Below, piece by piece: positions 25,901 to 33,097 of a stretch of DNA of 38,045 nt. Position numbers and translations under genes: made by a program. The notes below the pieces were generated by a model, which did no database searches, was not told the DNA's origin, and saw only the letters and a program-made list of their open reading frames with translations. Origin of the DNA: CAADGU01 sp964581605 (GTDB taxonomy: Bacteria > Chloroflexota > Anaerolineae > Promineifilales > Promineifilaceae); NCBI GenBank assembly GCA_964581605.1, contig CAZOPF010000051.1, positions 1-38,045 of the forward strand, given 5' to 3'. Numbering within the stretch: position 1 is the stretch's first letter; each line of letters starts with the position of its first letter.

Positions 25901-26065
25901 ACGCCTACACCCACACTTACCAACACACCGCCGCCGGGGGCATCGCTTACACCTACACCACCAACTCCGACGCTCACCAATACACCGCCGCCGGGAGCCT
26001 CGCTCACGCCCACGCCACCTACCTATGATCACGCGGGATACTTGCCAATCGTCGTCAAACCATAA
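22910..26065 (+). CDS. Gingipain-like C25 peptidase with PTP stalk and YLP tail
   Basis: A 1051-aa secreted cysteine peptidase. Signal peptide about 1-28. A propeptide-like region follows (PGAPTLPYYATFIALPPD, about 77-94) and then a beta-rich central region. The C25 catalytic part has the GDTTINPRG segment, His838 in NYRGHGS and Cys872 in ILSADCLDAHF, the expected His/Cys pair. A linker of three LTNTPPPGASLTPTP units (about 986-1037) precedes the end YDHAGYLPIVVKP. Codon choice differs between the three units while the peptide is kept, so the sequence seems selected. PorU of type IX secretion belongs to the same family, so a sorting role is possible. Starts 12 nt after the PqqD-like gene. Confidence 0.88.
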   Translation: MKTKHTTLLILTAVILFAILTSALHAAYTNTNFSQQQPAILQTTSSHAAGMQFRLSLPAYQVSADGQISVRGLETRLAEPGAPTLPYYATFIALPPDADISVEVQAHQVTETAVPHIQPAPDMLLNQTDAVGLAALPQEILREDEAVYGHDAFFPDTLYTVSTPMYLRDMRLVSLQLYPLRYNPVSGQLWQAQELDVTLTFTGGRFTGLRPSPALDEKGLDDLILNYDVARSWRSLPQHVLQSPTTVLPIGVPTYKIAVNADGIYDVCQPELAAAGMNVSAVNPHTIQMLYRGESVAYDFIGDSDTSFEVNECVRFFGWKFTGPRTEKQFVNDNIYWLWANGSASTIATAPNQTSGTLKTSVWFTQTAEPELDYFSTWTNQWPDFDNEPDAFYWDRVNASATTGSYSISLTDPDTASPTNAQFLIEISSAATGDFTTKQFIVSANLNGGPNTPSRTWFGRRNVNIGATIPANLLIDGNNTLATTYDLDDRIYVNRVTVAYMRHLIAINDQFLLTDETGANPLQTSGFSTANALVWNVTDPLNPVALDMSTGVSGGGPYTYTFGQNHAAGTRFIATTEENVQSVLSITEYVPPNLNPSDNMAEWLAITHASLINEANQLAAHRASAPFGGLDTHVVTIDDVVNEYGYGLPLPSAVSDYLTYALGNWAIAPSYVVMFGDTTINPRGLPCNESCNSVGWDLNAPYLVLTALPFVDRFQGMVPSDHPFVLLAGDDPLADMKIGRMAVNDATEATNVINKMVGYESDPYSPGTAPFLFIADNDDPDAGYFCDENEATADHIPGSFAKNHMCLGSATYPDVTTLRPAMFGAINAGLHAVNYRGHGSVGRWAGEPIMDTTDTIWWNNTAKPTIILSADCLDAHFAWPGYPGLAETFIRYDFNNNLHGSAAQWSSTGLGFTVEHTVLHAGFYDGVFAQYAQTIGSAIDYAKLNYFQAGQDISELYTFTLHGDPAMTLYWAPEPPPTPTPTLTPSLTNTPPPGASLTPTPTLTNTPPPGASLTPTPPTPTLTNTPPPGASLTPTPPTYDHAGYLPIVVKP
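25867..26019. repeat. Three coding repeats for LTNTPPPGASLTPTP
   Basis: Degenerate 45-60 bp units with synonymous differences and spacing by PT runs. They form the O-glycosylation-prone stalk before the C-terminal tail of the C25 peptidase. Confidence 0.85.
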
Positions 26066-26114
26066 TATGCAGCCTCCCAGGGTTTTGTGGTTCTGGGTGG
26101 TGGTTTTTGATTTT

Positions 26115-27224
26115 ATGAAACGAAGAATAAACCGGTCTTATTTAAATAGCTCACACCTCTTGTGGGCTTGCCTTATGGTTGGGGGTGTTGTTTGCCTGAC
26201 GGCCGTACAAACCCTTTTCGCCCGCCCCCCCCTGGCTGTGGAACTTGTCTCATTTACAGCGGTTGGCCTGGCCAACGGGGTGGAACTGCGCTGGGAAACA
26301 GCCACCGAACAGAGCGCGTCGGGCTTTTTATTGCAGCGCGCCCAGGGAGATGATTACATTGACCTGACCCAACTGGTGGATGAAAATGGACAACCTTACG
26401 ACGGTGGTCTGATTGAAGCCGAAGGTTCACCCACCTTTGGTGCAATTTATATTGCCAGAGACCTGACGGCCGTACCCGGCCAGACCTATACCTACATCCT
26501 GCTGGAAGTGGAATCTGACAATAACATCACCGCCATTGCTGAGGCCACGACGCTGGCAGGAGCCACTGCTACGCCTACCCAGCTAACCATTGGCAGCACC
26601 GCCACACCTGCCACCCCCGCCGCCATCGCCACCGCCACACAGACCACTTCGGCTACGGCACAATCTCCCACAACGGCCGCAACCATAACCGCCATCGCCA
26701 CTTCTGCCCGTACCATCATCACGCCCACCCCGGCCACCTCTACAACCGGAAATGAACTGCCGGCACAGCCAGCAACCCCGGCGAACAACCTGGATAACAA
26801 CAATAGCGACAGTGCTGGTAACAATAGTGCCAACCCACCGTTATTGCCTACCCCCACCGAAAGCGGTATTGTTGAAGTTGCCCAAACACAGCCCACACCA
26901 GCCTCCGCCTATCCCGGACAGACCACCCCCCCGGTAGAAACCAACGGCTACCCAGAAGCCATCATCACGCCGCTCACAGTCAGCGCAACTGAAACACCTT
27001 ATCCGGCTAATAGTTTTATTCAGGAGCAGCAACCCACACCTACCATTATTGGCGTCATTGGCAGCCAGACCAACCGCGAAAGCGGCACGGCCGTACCACC
27101 GACGACCGCCAACACATCTGCCAGTAGCACAGGCATCCTCTGGCTAGGTTTTCTGGTCGGGTTGCTCATCTTTGGCGCGGCCGTTGTTGGTTCTATTGCC
27201 TTGTTTGTCCGCCGCCGCCAGTAG
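26115..27224 (+). CDS. Surface protein: Fn3-like domain, Thr/Pro stalk, C-terminal anchor
   Basis: A 369-aa protein. Signal or anchor span at about 12-33. The external domain starts VELVSFTAVGLANGVELRW and includes WETATEQSASGF, like the protein at 22146. Residues about 145-325 are low-complexity Thr, Ala, Pro, Asn and Ser, a typical mucin-like stalk. The end is SSTGILWLGFLVGLLIFG with a membrane span and RRRQ, a wall or membrane anchor layout without an LPXTG motif. ATG 26115 is preferred over 26067 as it places the signal at the N-terminus; ribosome binding is weak (GGTGG). Likely co-transcribed with both C25 genes. Confidence 0.75.
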   Translation: MKRRINRSYLNSSHLLWACLMVGGVVCLTAVQTLFARPPLAVELVSFTAVGLANGVELRWETATEQSASGFLLQRAQGDDYIDLTQLVDENGQPYDGGLIEAEGSPTFGAIYIARDLTAVPGQTYTYILLEVESDNNITAIAEATTLAGATATPTQLTIGSTATPATPAAIATATQTTSATAQSPTTAATITAIATSARTIITPTPATSTTGNELPAQPATPANNLDNNNSDSAGNNSANPPLLPTPTESGIVEVAQTQPTPASAYPGQTTPPVETNGYPEAIITPLTVSATETPYPANSFIQEQQPTPTIIGVIGSQTNRESGTAVPPTTANTSASSTGILWLGFLVGLLIFGAAVVGSIALFVRRRQ

Positions 27225-27227
27225 ACG

Positions 27228-27292
27228 TCGCTAGTAGGCGCCGCTAGTAGGCGCCACCATTTGGAGGCGCTGCCGCCAGGAGGCGCCTCCAC
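27228..27292. repeat. GGCGCC-rich short repeats
   Basis: CGCTAGTAGGCGC occurs twice in tandem, then GGAGGCGC and CAGGAGGCGCC follow, giving at least three GGCGCC palindromes in 65 bp. It fills the space between the stalk protein and the second C25 gene, and its end supplies the ribosome binding site AGGAG. Confidence 0.65.
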
Positions 27293-27303
27293 CAGGAGCC
27301 AGC

Positions 27304-29409
27304 GTGACCCACCCCCCCCGGATTGTTTTCATCGCCTTATTGCTTGCCATCGTGGTTGCCTGCCGCTGCCAACCACCGCCTGTGGCTGTGAACACGGCCG
27401 TAGACCAACTCATCATCCACATCACCGAAGATGGCGTGTATCGGCTGACGCTGGCTGAATTGCAGGCTACCGGGCTTGACCTGCCCGCTCTGGATGATGA
27501 GCAAATGCGGCTGACACACGGCGGCACCGCCGTGCCCTATCTGCTGCAAGATGACGCTTTATTGTTTTACGGCCGTGCCCCCAACAGCCGCTACACCACG
27601 AGCCGCCCCTATCTGCTGCAAATCGGGCAGCCAGGCGAACTTATCAAAGACACGGCCGTTCCTCCATCCACGGCCACCACAGATACCGTCACCTATCCCC
27701 TCCACCTGGAAGAAAATCACCTCTACGAAGCCCTGGCTCTGGATAATGATCATGCCGATCCCTGGTTCTGGCACAAAATCAGCCGGGGACAGGTTGTTGA
27801 AATCCCCTTCGCGTTGCCCGAAGTGGCCGACGTTCCGGCGCAACTGCACCTGCAATTATGGGGGCAAACCCACAGCCCGGATACACCGGATGACCACGAC
27901 CTGGACGTGCGGGTAAACGGGCAGCCTGTGGAAACAATTCGCTGGGATGGCCCTACCCACTACGAAACAACCATTACCCTGCTGCCTGGTCTGCTGCATG
28001 AAGGCGAAAACACGATCACCTTGAGCAATGAAACGCCTGGTGCTGTTTTGCTCGATATTATGCTGCTGAACTGGCTCAAACTGGATGTACCGGTTGCACC
28101 AACGGCCGTCAAGGACACACTCACCTTCCACACCACTGGCGACATGACCATTGGCCTGGCCAACTTCTCCACATCACCATTGGTGCTGGACATACAAAAC
28201 CCAGATCAACCCACCCGGCTGCCTGGCGAATGGGAGGATGGGGTATTAACGGTTAATGTGGCGGAGGGTATGGTAGTCACGGCCGTTGGCCCCCAAGTCT
28301 ACCGTTCCCCAGAAAGTCTGGCGTTGGCCCGGCAAAGCGACTGGCGCAGCCCTGAAAATCAGGCCGACCTGCTCATTGTTACCACCGATGCCCTGGCTGC
28401 CTCGCTACAACCCCTGGTAGAAGCGCGGCAGGCACAGGGCTTGAGTGTAGCTGTCGTCCCCGTCGCTGAAATTTATGACGCTTTTGGGGATGGTGAAGCC
28501 TCGCCAGACAGCATCAATCAGTTTGTTACCTACGCTGCTGCCAATTGGCAAGAGCCTAAACCGCGTTACCTGCTGCTGGTGGGCGAAGCGACAACCGATT
28601 ATCGTGGGTATGACACGGCCGTGACCCCACCCGCCAATCTCGTCCCCTCGCCGCTCGTGCCAGTGGCCTTCAGCGGCGAAACGGTCAGCGATAGCCGTCT
28701 GGCGGATGTGGATGGGGATGGGCAGCCAGACCTGGCCGTGGGCCGTTGGCCGGTGGACAGCATAGCCGAAGTGGAATCATTGGTAGAACGCACCCAGGCC
28801 TATGAAGCACGCACGGCCGCCCCCACCGCCCTCTTTGTCACCGATGCCAGCGAGGGGCAGTTTGCCCCTATGGCCGAACGACTGTGGCAAGGGGCCAGTA
28901 TCCCGGAAACGGCCGTCATCCACCTGAACGGCGCGACGGCAGAAGAGGTGACGGCCGCCTGGAACGATGGCACCTGGCTTACCACCTACATCGGGCACGG
29001 CAGCCTGGCATTGTGGGGCAAAGACAACCTGTTTAACCTGGATGCGGTGGACGCTCTGCAAAGTGATCAGCCGCCCATTGTGGTGCAGCTAACCTGCCTG
29101 ACTGGCCTTTTTGCCCAACCAGGCCTTGAATCACTGGCTGAGGTGATGTTACAGCATCCACACGGCCCGGTACTGACCGTTGCTGCCACCAGTCTCACCC
29201 TTTCTGACCATCAGGAGCCTTTTGCGGCCGCCTTGCTGCAAAACCTGAATGACCCCGCCATCGAACGCATGGGTGACGCTTTTCAGCAGGCCAAATTGTC
29301 GCTGGACATCAACAATGATGGCCTGCGCGAAATCAGCGACACTTTCGCCCTCCTCGGCGACCCCTCCGCGCTGATTGCACGGCCGCCAGCAGCGAATGGC
29401 AGCAATTAA
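27304..29409 (+). CDS. Second gingipain-like C25 peptidase
   Basis: A 701-aa lipoprotein-like or anchored peptidase: the N-terminal hydrophobic stretch ends LAIVVACRC, a possible lipobox. The C25 domain holds QPLVEARQAQGLSVAVVPV, LLLVGEATTDYRG, the DVDGDGQPDLAVGRWPV segment, His565 in TYIGHGS and Cys598 in VQLTCLTGLF. An EF-hand-like DVDGDGQPD and a DINNDGLREI could bind calcium. Unlike the first C25 enzyme it has no PTP stalk or YLP tail, so the two probably do different jobs (processing enzyme versus processed or displayed one). GTG start with AGGAG 7 nt before. Confidence 0.87.
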   Translation: MTHPPRIVFIALLLAIVVACRCQPPPVAVNTAVDQLIIHITEDGVYRLTLAELQATGLDLPALDDEQMRLTHGGTAVPYLLQDDALLFYGRAPNSRYTTSRPYLLQIGQPGELIKDTAVPPSTATTDTVTYPLHLEENHLYEALALDNDHADPWFWHKISRGQVVEIPFALPEVADVPAQLHLQLWGQTHSPDTPDDHDLDVRVNGQPVETIRWDGPTHYETTITLLPGLLHEGENTITLSNETPGAVLLDIMLLNWLKLDVPVAPTAVKDTLTFHTTGDMTIGLANFSTSPLVLDIQNPDQPTRLPGEWEDGVLTVNVAEGMVVTAVGPQVYRSPESLALARQSDWRSPENQADLLIVTTDALAASLQPLVEARQAQGLSVAVVPVAEIYDAFGDGEASPDSINQFVTYAAANWQEPKPRYLLLVGEATTDYRGYDTAVTPPANLVPSPLVPVAFSGETVSDSRLADVDGDGQPDLAVGRWPVDSIAEVESLVERTQAYEARTAAPTALFVTDASEGQFAPMAERLWQGASIPETAVIHLNGATAEEVTAAWNDGTWLTTYIGHGSLALWGKDNLFNLDAVDALQSDQPPIVVQLTCLTGLFAQPGLESLAEVMLQHPHGPVLTVAATSLTLSDHQEPFAAALLQNLNDPAIERMGDAFQQAKLSLDINNDGLREISDTFALLGDPSALIARPPAANGSN

Positions 29410-30877
29410 GCGAATGCGGCCGTCTTCCTCTTATCCGCTTATCTGTTTCCTATCCGCTGCCCTGGCACTGACCGTATACCTCCTGACCCTCTCACCTGAT
29501 CTCACCTGGGCCAACTTCAGCAGCGATGGCGGTGAATTGATTACGGCGGCTGTCACCTGGGGGGTGCCTCATCCACCGGGTTATCCAACGTATGTGCTGT
29601 TAGGGCATATTTTTAGCTGGCTGCCGGTGAGCACGGCCGCCTATCGGTTCAACCTCTTTTCGGCGGTGTGTATGGCCGGGGCGGCGGGGCTGGTCACGGC
29701 CGTGAATGTCCGGTTCGTAGGTGGCAATTCATTGCCATCAGAAGGCGATAAATCGCTTACTACAAACGTAGTGGCGGTGGCGGCCGGGCTGACGTTTGCT
29801 TTTGCGCCGTTGGTGTGGGGGCAGGCATTGGTGAGCGAGGTGTATGCGCTCAACCTGCTCTGTCTGGCATTGTTTTTGTGGGCGTTGTTTGCGGCACGGC
29901 CGTGTTGGTTGGTTGGCCTCTTTCTCGGGCTATCCATCACCACCCATCTGACCTCGCTCTTGATGCTGCCGTTGGCGGTGGTGGGGTGTGGTTGGCGGGG
30001 GTGGCGGCCGTTGCTGATGGGATTGGCGGCCGGGTTGTTACCCTTCTTGCTGTTACCGCTGTTTGCCCAAAGCAGCAGCCCGGTGCGCTGGGGTGAACCC
30101 GATACCCTGCGCGGCTGGTGGTGGCTGGTCAGCGCCCAAATCTACCGCCCCAACCTTTTTGCCGTTACCCCGGCTCTCTTACTTGCTCGTTTACGTGAAT
30201 GGGCGATCTTGCTTCCTAACCAATTTCTCTGGCTCGGTTTCCTGTTTGCCACCCTCGGCCTGGCAAACTTCCAAATCCCAAAGTCCGATTATCAGCAATC
30301 TGAAAATGGGACGCGGACAAACGCGGACAAACGCGGATTACCGATTACCGTTTTACTCACTACCCTCCTTTACTTCCTTTATGCCCTGGGTTATAACACG
30401 CCCGATGCCGTTGTGCTTACCCTGCCGGTGCTGCTGCTGGCGGCGATGTTTTTAGGGTTGGGTTTACGGCCGTTGCAACAGTGGGCGTTGGTATTGCCAG
30501 TTGCTGTGCTGCTGCTCAATTTTCGTGGGCAAGATTTGCGGCAGGGGGTGATGATACGGCCGTCGGCTGAATCCTTGCTCCACGCCACTCCCGCCAACGC
30601 CCTGCTCATTTCCAGTGATGGCGGTACCACGTTTGCCCTCTGGTATTTTCATCACGTGGAAGGGCAGCGGCCCGATGTGACCATTGTAGATAGCAACTTG
30701 TTTGCCTTTGACTGGCATCGCCGCCATCTGGCCGAACAATACCCGGCATTGTTTGTGCCCGTTGCCGACGACTTGCCCACTTTTTATGAGCAAAATGGGG
30801 CGGTACGGCCGTTGTGTTTTGCCCAACTGATGCCTGAGAGTGAACCGGCGTTTAGGTTGGAATGTAGTGACCCGTAA
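29396..30877 (+). CDS. DUF2723 membrane glycosyltransferase (TMEM260-like)
   Basis: A 493-aa multi-span protein. The N-terminal loop has PDLTWANFSSDGGELITAA and VPHPPGYPTYVLLGHIF, the DUF2723 signature; the acidic residues are the likely catalytic site. The human family member TMEM260 is a protein O-mannosyltransferase (CAZy GT117), so transfer of mannose to Ser/Thr of stalk proteins is plausible. About ten spans. An insert NGTRTNADKRG (about 304-314) is encoded by a copy of the intergenic ACGCGGAT repeat and lies in a loop between spans. Start 29396 overlaps the preceding stop by 14 nt; ATG 29414 is an alternative. Confidence 0.85.
   Translation: MAAIKRMRPSSSYPLICFLSAALALTVYLLTLSPDLTWANFSSDGGELITAAVTWGVPHPPGYPTYVLLGHIFSWLPVSTAAYRFNLFSAVCMAGAAGLVTAVNVRFVGGNSLPSEGDKSLTTNVVAVAAGLTFAFAPLVWGQALVSEVYALNLLCLALFLWALFAARPCWLVGLFLGLSITTHLTSLLMLPLAVVGCGWRGWRPLLMGLAAGLLPFLLLPLFAQSSSPVRWGEPDTLRGWWWLVSAQIYRPNLFAVTPALLLARLREWAILLPNQFLWLGFLFATLGLANFQIPKSDYQQSENGTRTNADKRGLPITVLLTTLLYFLYALGYNTPDAVVLTLPVLLLAAMFLGLGLRPLQQWALVLPVAVLLLNFRGQDLRQGVMIRPSAESLLHATPANALLISSDGGTTFALWYFHHVEGQRPDVTIVDSNLFAFDWHRRHLAEQYPALFVPVADDLPTFYEQNGAVRPLCFAQLMPESEPAFRLECSDP
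30305..30338. repeat. ACGCGGAC repeat inside the DUF2723 gene
   Basis: AATGGGACGCGGACAAACGC begins a copy of the repeat at 12573-12605, with about four differences plus one indel. Here it keeps the reading frame. Confidence 0.8.
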
Positions 30878-30907
30878 TCCGAAGTCCGATGACGGATTAC
30901 GGGTCAC
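30867..30907. terminator. Hairpin between convergent genes (possible two-way terminator)
   Basis: GTGACCCGTAATCCG (30867-30881) pairs perfectly with CGGATTACGGGTCAC (30893-30907). It spans the stop codon of the DUF2723 gene and ends 11 nt before the stop of the minus-strand phosphoesterase. No T-run on either side, so it is a repeat-type hairpin with possible termination role. Confidence 0.5.
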
Positions 30908-30917
30908 GGACTACGAA

Positions 30918-32063
30918 TTACGCTCTGCGCCAGGGGTTGGGGAAGTAGGTGTGCAGGTAACGGCCGTAGTCATTTTGTTCGTGCCGGTCTACCGCCCCAT
31001 TGCTGCGATGAATAACGACCACATCCCCTTCTACTTCTATTTTGGCCCCATTCAAATTATCAGCCACAATGCCCACCGGCGCGCCCAGGGTGCGATCATA
31101 TTCCACCAGCATGTCCCGGTGGTGTAGCAAGATGCTATTTCCGGCCACAATGCCATGCCCGTTGGGGGCAGGTGGCGGCGGGTAGTAACGGTCGAGCAGC
31201 CGATCCTCAAATGATTGATACCGCATCAACTCATGGTTGGTATAGGTCAGACTGGCATCCTGGCGCAATTGCCCGGCTTCATGGTCAAAGGTACTCAGCG
31301 TGAAGCCAGCCGCGTCAAAAGTGAGCAGGCGGGTGTGGCGACGGCCGTCGCGGGTGTGGTCGCCAATCACGCCGGTATGCACAAATGTGCAATACCCTGC
31401 CTGCGTAATCGCATCGTCATAATCGTGCCCCAGGTGGTTATGCCCGGAAAACCATAGTTTGATCTGTGGGTTGGCCTGCACCAGTTCGATGAACTTCTCC
31501 GGGCGGGTGTAATGGTTCAGGTAGGCGTTTGGCCCTTTCAGGTGTAAATCTTGCAGCACCCGCAGCCCTGACCCCAGAATGGGCGCATGGCTGAAGACAA
31601 AAATGGGGCGGTTACGGTGGGCGGCGACCGTCTGGGCAAACCAGTCAAACTGCTCATCATCAATGTGTACTTCGTGGTGTGAACCTTCATTGTTGCGGAA
31701 ACTGGTTTGGGAGAGGGTAATGCCGACGGCCGTGCCCCAATCCATGGCGGTGTACGGCCGTTTTAGCCCAAACACCTCACACCATGCCGCCACTGCCTCT
31801 TTGTCCTTCTTGAACTCTGCCCCTTCCATGTCATGGTTGCCGATCAAGGGGTAAAACGGCACGTCAAAACCACTGAAATAATCATACCCCTCCTCAAATG
31901 ATAGGCGCGTACCGCAGTGTGAATAGCCGCCCTGGTCACCCAGGCTGACAACGGCATCTGGTTCCAGAGCCAGCAACTGCTGCCGCGCCCGTTCCAACCG
32001 TGTGTGTTGGGCCGTTTCGTAATGTAAATCGCCTACAACGAGCAGGCGTTGGGTTTGTGTCAT
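30918..32063 (-). CDS. Metallophosphoesterase (calcineurin-like)
   Basis: A 381-aa cytosolic-looking enzyme. Metal-binding motifs are in the usual order: VVGDLHYE (about 8-15), VSLGDQGG, PLIGNHDMEG, FVFSHAP and WFSGHNHLGH. This is the dimetal phosphoesterase core. The C-terminal 120 residues form a beta-rich domain with no family recognised. Substrate unknown. An ATG at 32063 and a TTG at 32066 are both possible; AAGGAG lies 10 or 7 nt upstream. Confidence 0.88.
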   Translation of the reverse strand: MTQTQRLLVVGDLHYETAQHTRLERARQQLLALEPDAVVSLGDQGGYSHCGTRLSFEEGYDYFSGFDVPFYPLIGNHDMEGAEFKKDKEAVAAWCEVFGLKRPYTAMDWGTAVGITLSQTSFRNNEGSHHEVHIDDEQFDWFAQTVAAHRNRPIFVFSHAPILGSGLRVLQDLHLKGPNAYLNHYTRPEKFIELVQANPQIKLWFSGHNHLGHDYDDAITQAGYCTFVHTGVIGDHTRDGRRHTRLLTFDAAGFTLSTFDHEAGQLRQDASLTYTNHELMRYQSFEDRLLDRYYPPPPAPNGHGIVAGNSILLHHRDMLVEYDRTLGAPVGIVADNLNGAKIEVEGDVVVIHRSNGAVDRHEQNDYGRYLHTYFPNPWRRA

Positions 32064-32084
32064 CAAGATCGAACTCCTTATGAA

Positions 32085-32118
32085 ATTATGAATTAGGAAT
32101 TAGGAATTATGAATTATG
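32085..32118. repeat. GGAATTA-type repeat
   Basis: GAATTAGGAATTAGGAATTA and GAATTATGAATTAT units, the same word as at 1-53. It lies between divergent genes. The remaining space to 32278 holds GTAAGC and GGATTACGGGTTACGG words of other families, and no clear promoter. Confidence 0.75.
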
Positions 32119-32278
32119 AATGAAAGCCTGTTAGCTTACCCGGTTTTTCACGGCCGTGCCACCGGATGAGTAAGCCGTAAGCTGTAAACCGTGTTCGGAT
32201 TACGGGTTACGGTTCACGGAAGACGGGTTTGCGCCCGCTCCCCGTTCGTATTATCCTTCTGCCGTTGGAGGAAAAACA

Positions 32279-32842
32279 ATGCCACGATTGACTAAAATTT
32301 ACACCCGTACCGGTGATGATGGCACAACGGCGTTGGGCAGCCGCCAGCGGGTGCCCAAAGAGTCCTTGCGGGTGGAGGCATATGGCACAGTGGATGAATT
32401 GAACGCGACCATTGGCGTGGCGCTGGCGCATGGGCTGACGCCGCGATTGGCGGAAGCGTTGACGGCCGTGCAAAATGAACTGTTCCACCTCGGCTCTGAC
32501 CTCTGTTTCCCCGAAGAAGATAAGGCCCAATACCAGATTCCCCAAATTGAACCACGCCATGTAGAGAAACTGGAGCGGCTGATGGATGAACTGGCGGAGG
32601 AAATGGAACCATTGGCAAACTTTATTTTGCCCGGTGGCACGGTGGGGGCGGCCAATTTGCATGTGGCCCGCACCGTCTGCCGCCGGGCAGAGCGGGTGGT
32701 GGTGGCGTTGTCCCGCCAGGAAGCGGTGGGCGGACAGGTCATCCCGTACCTGAACCGGCTGTCCGATGCCCTGTTTGTCATGTCGCGTTATGAAAATCAG
32801 CAGCACGGCCGTGCCGAACCATTGTGGGATTCGCGTGCGTAA
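32279..32842 (+). CDS. Cob(I)alamin adenosyltransferase, PduO type
   Basis: A 187-aa enzyme that moves the adenosyl group of ATP to cob(I)alamin, making coenzyme B12. Signature TRTGDDGTTALGS at about 9-21 is the ATP loop. The helical bundle includes RVEAYGTVDELNATIG (about 31-46) and the C-terminal CRRAERVVVALS and YLNRLSDALFVMSRY. All are normal for the MMAB/PduO family. GGAGGAAAAACA precedes the ATG. No cobalamin riboswitch or B12-dependent enzyme is seen next to it. Confidence 0.95.
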   Translation: MPRLTKIYTRTGDDGTTALGSRQRVPKESLRVEAYGTVDELNATIGVALAHGLTPRLAEALTAVQNELFHLGSDLCFPEEDKAQYQIPQIEPRHVEKLERLMDELAEEMEPLANFILPGGTVGAANLHVARTVCRRAERVVVALSRQEAVGGQVIPYLNRLSDALFVMSRYENQQHGRAEPLWDSRA

Positions 32843-32931
32843 GGGTGTGTCGGAAACGGCCGTATCAGGTAAACTTTTGTTGATCCGCGAAGGACACGAA
32901 GAAACGCAAAGAAAGCAAGGTTAAAGTATCT

Positions 32932-33090
32932 ATGTTTGAAAATCTACTGCTTGTCGGTGTGGTAATTGCACTTTTTTGGATTGGCCTGTTTGTGTTCTAT
33001 CTCTATACCTCGCGCCAGCAGCAAAAAATTGCGGGAGAAATTGAGAAGCTAAATCAACAATTGGGTGATGACCCGAAAGACAAAGAGTGA
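32932..33090 (+). CDS. CcmD-like small membrane protein
   Basis: A 52-aa protein. One span (LLVGVVIALFWIGLFVFYLY) is followed by a basic helix SRQQQKIAGEIEKLNQQL, the layout of CcmD-type small proteins, which help in heme export for cytochrome c. No other ccm gene lies here, so the role is uncertain. Start ATG with weak AAGG upstream. It ends 7 nt before the next ATG. Confidence 0.65.
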   Translation: MFENLLLVGVVIALFWIGLFVFYLYTSRQQQKIAGEIEKLNQQLGDDPKDKE

Positions 33091-33097
33091 GGATAGG

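Noticed and set aside
26492..26896. Long minus-strand frame opposite the stalk protein
   Set aside because: It is a Val/Ala-rich shadow of the Thr/Pro-rich codons on the plus strand, with no start signal.
20515..30877. Complete type IX secretion system
   Set aside because: C25 peptidases are present but no PorK/L/M/N or Sov-like genes are seen, and the YLP tail is not a type IX C-terminal domain.
32165..32278. Cobalamin riboswitch upstream of the adenosyltransferase
   Set aside because: No B12-box-like sequence was seen; the region is made of repeat words.
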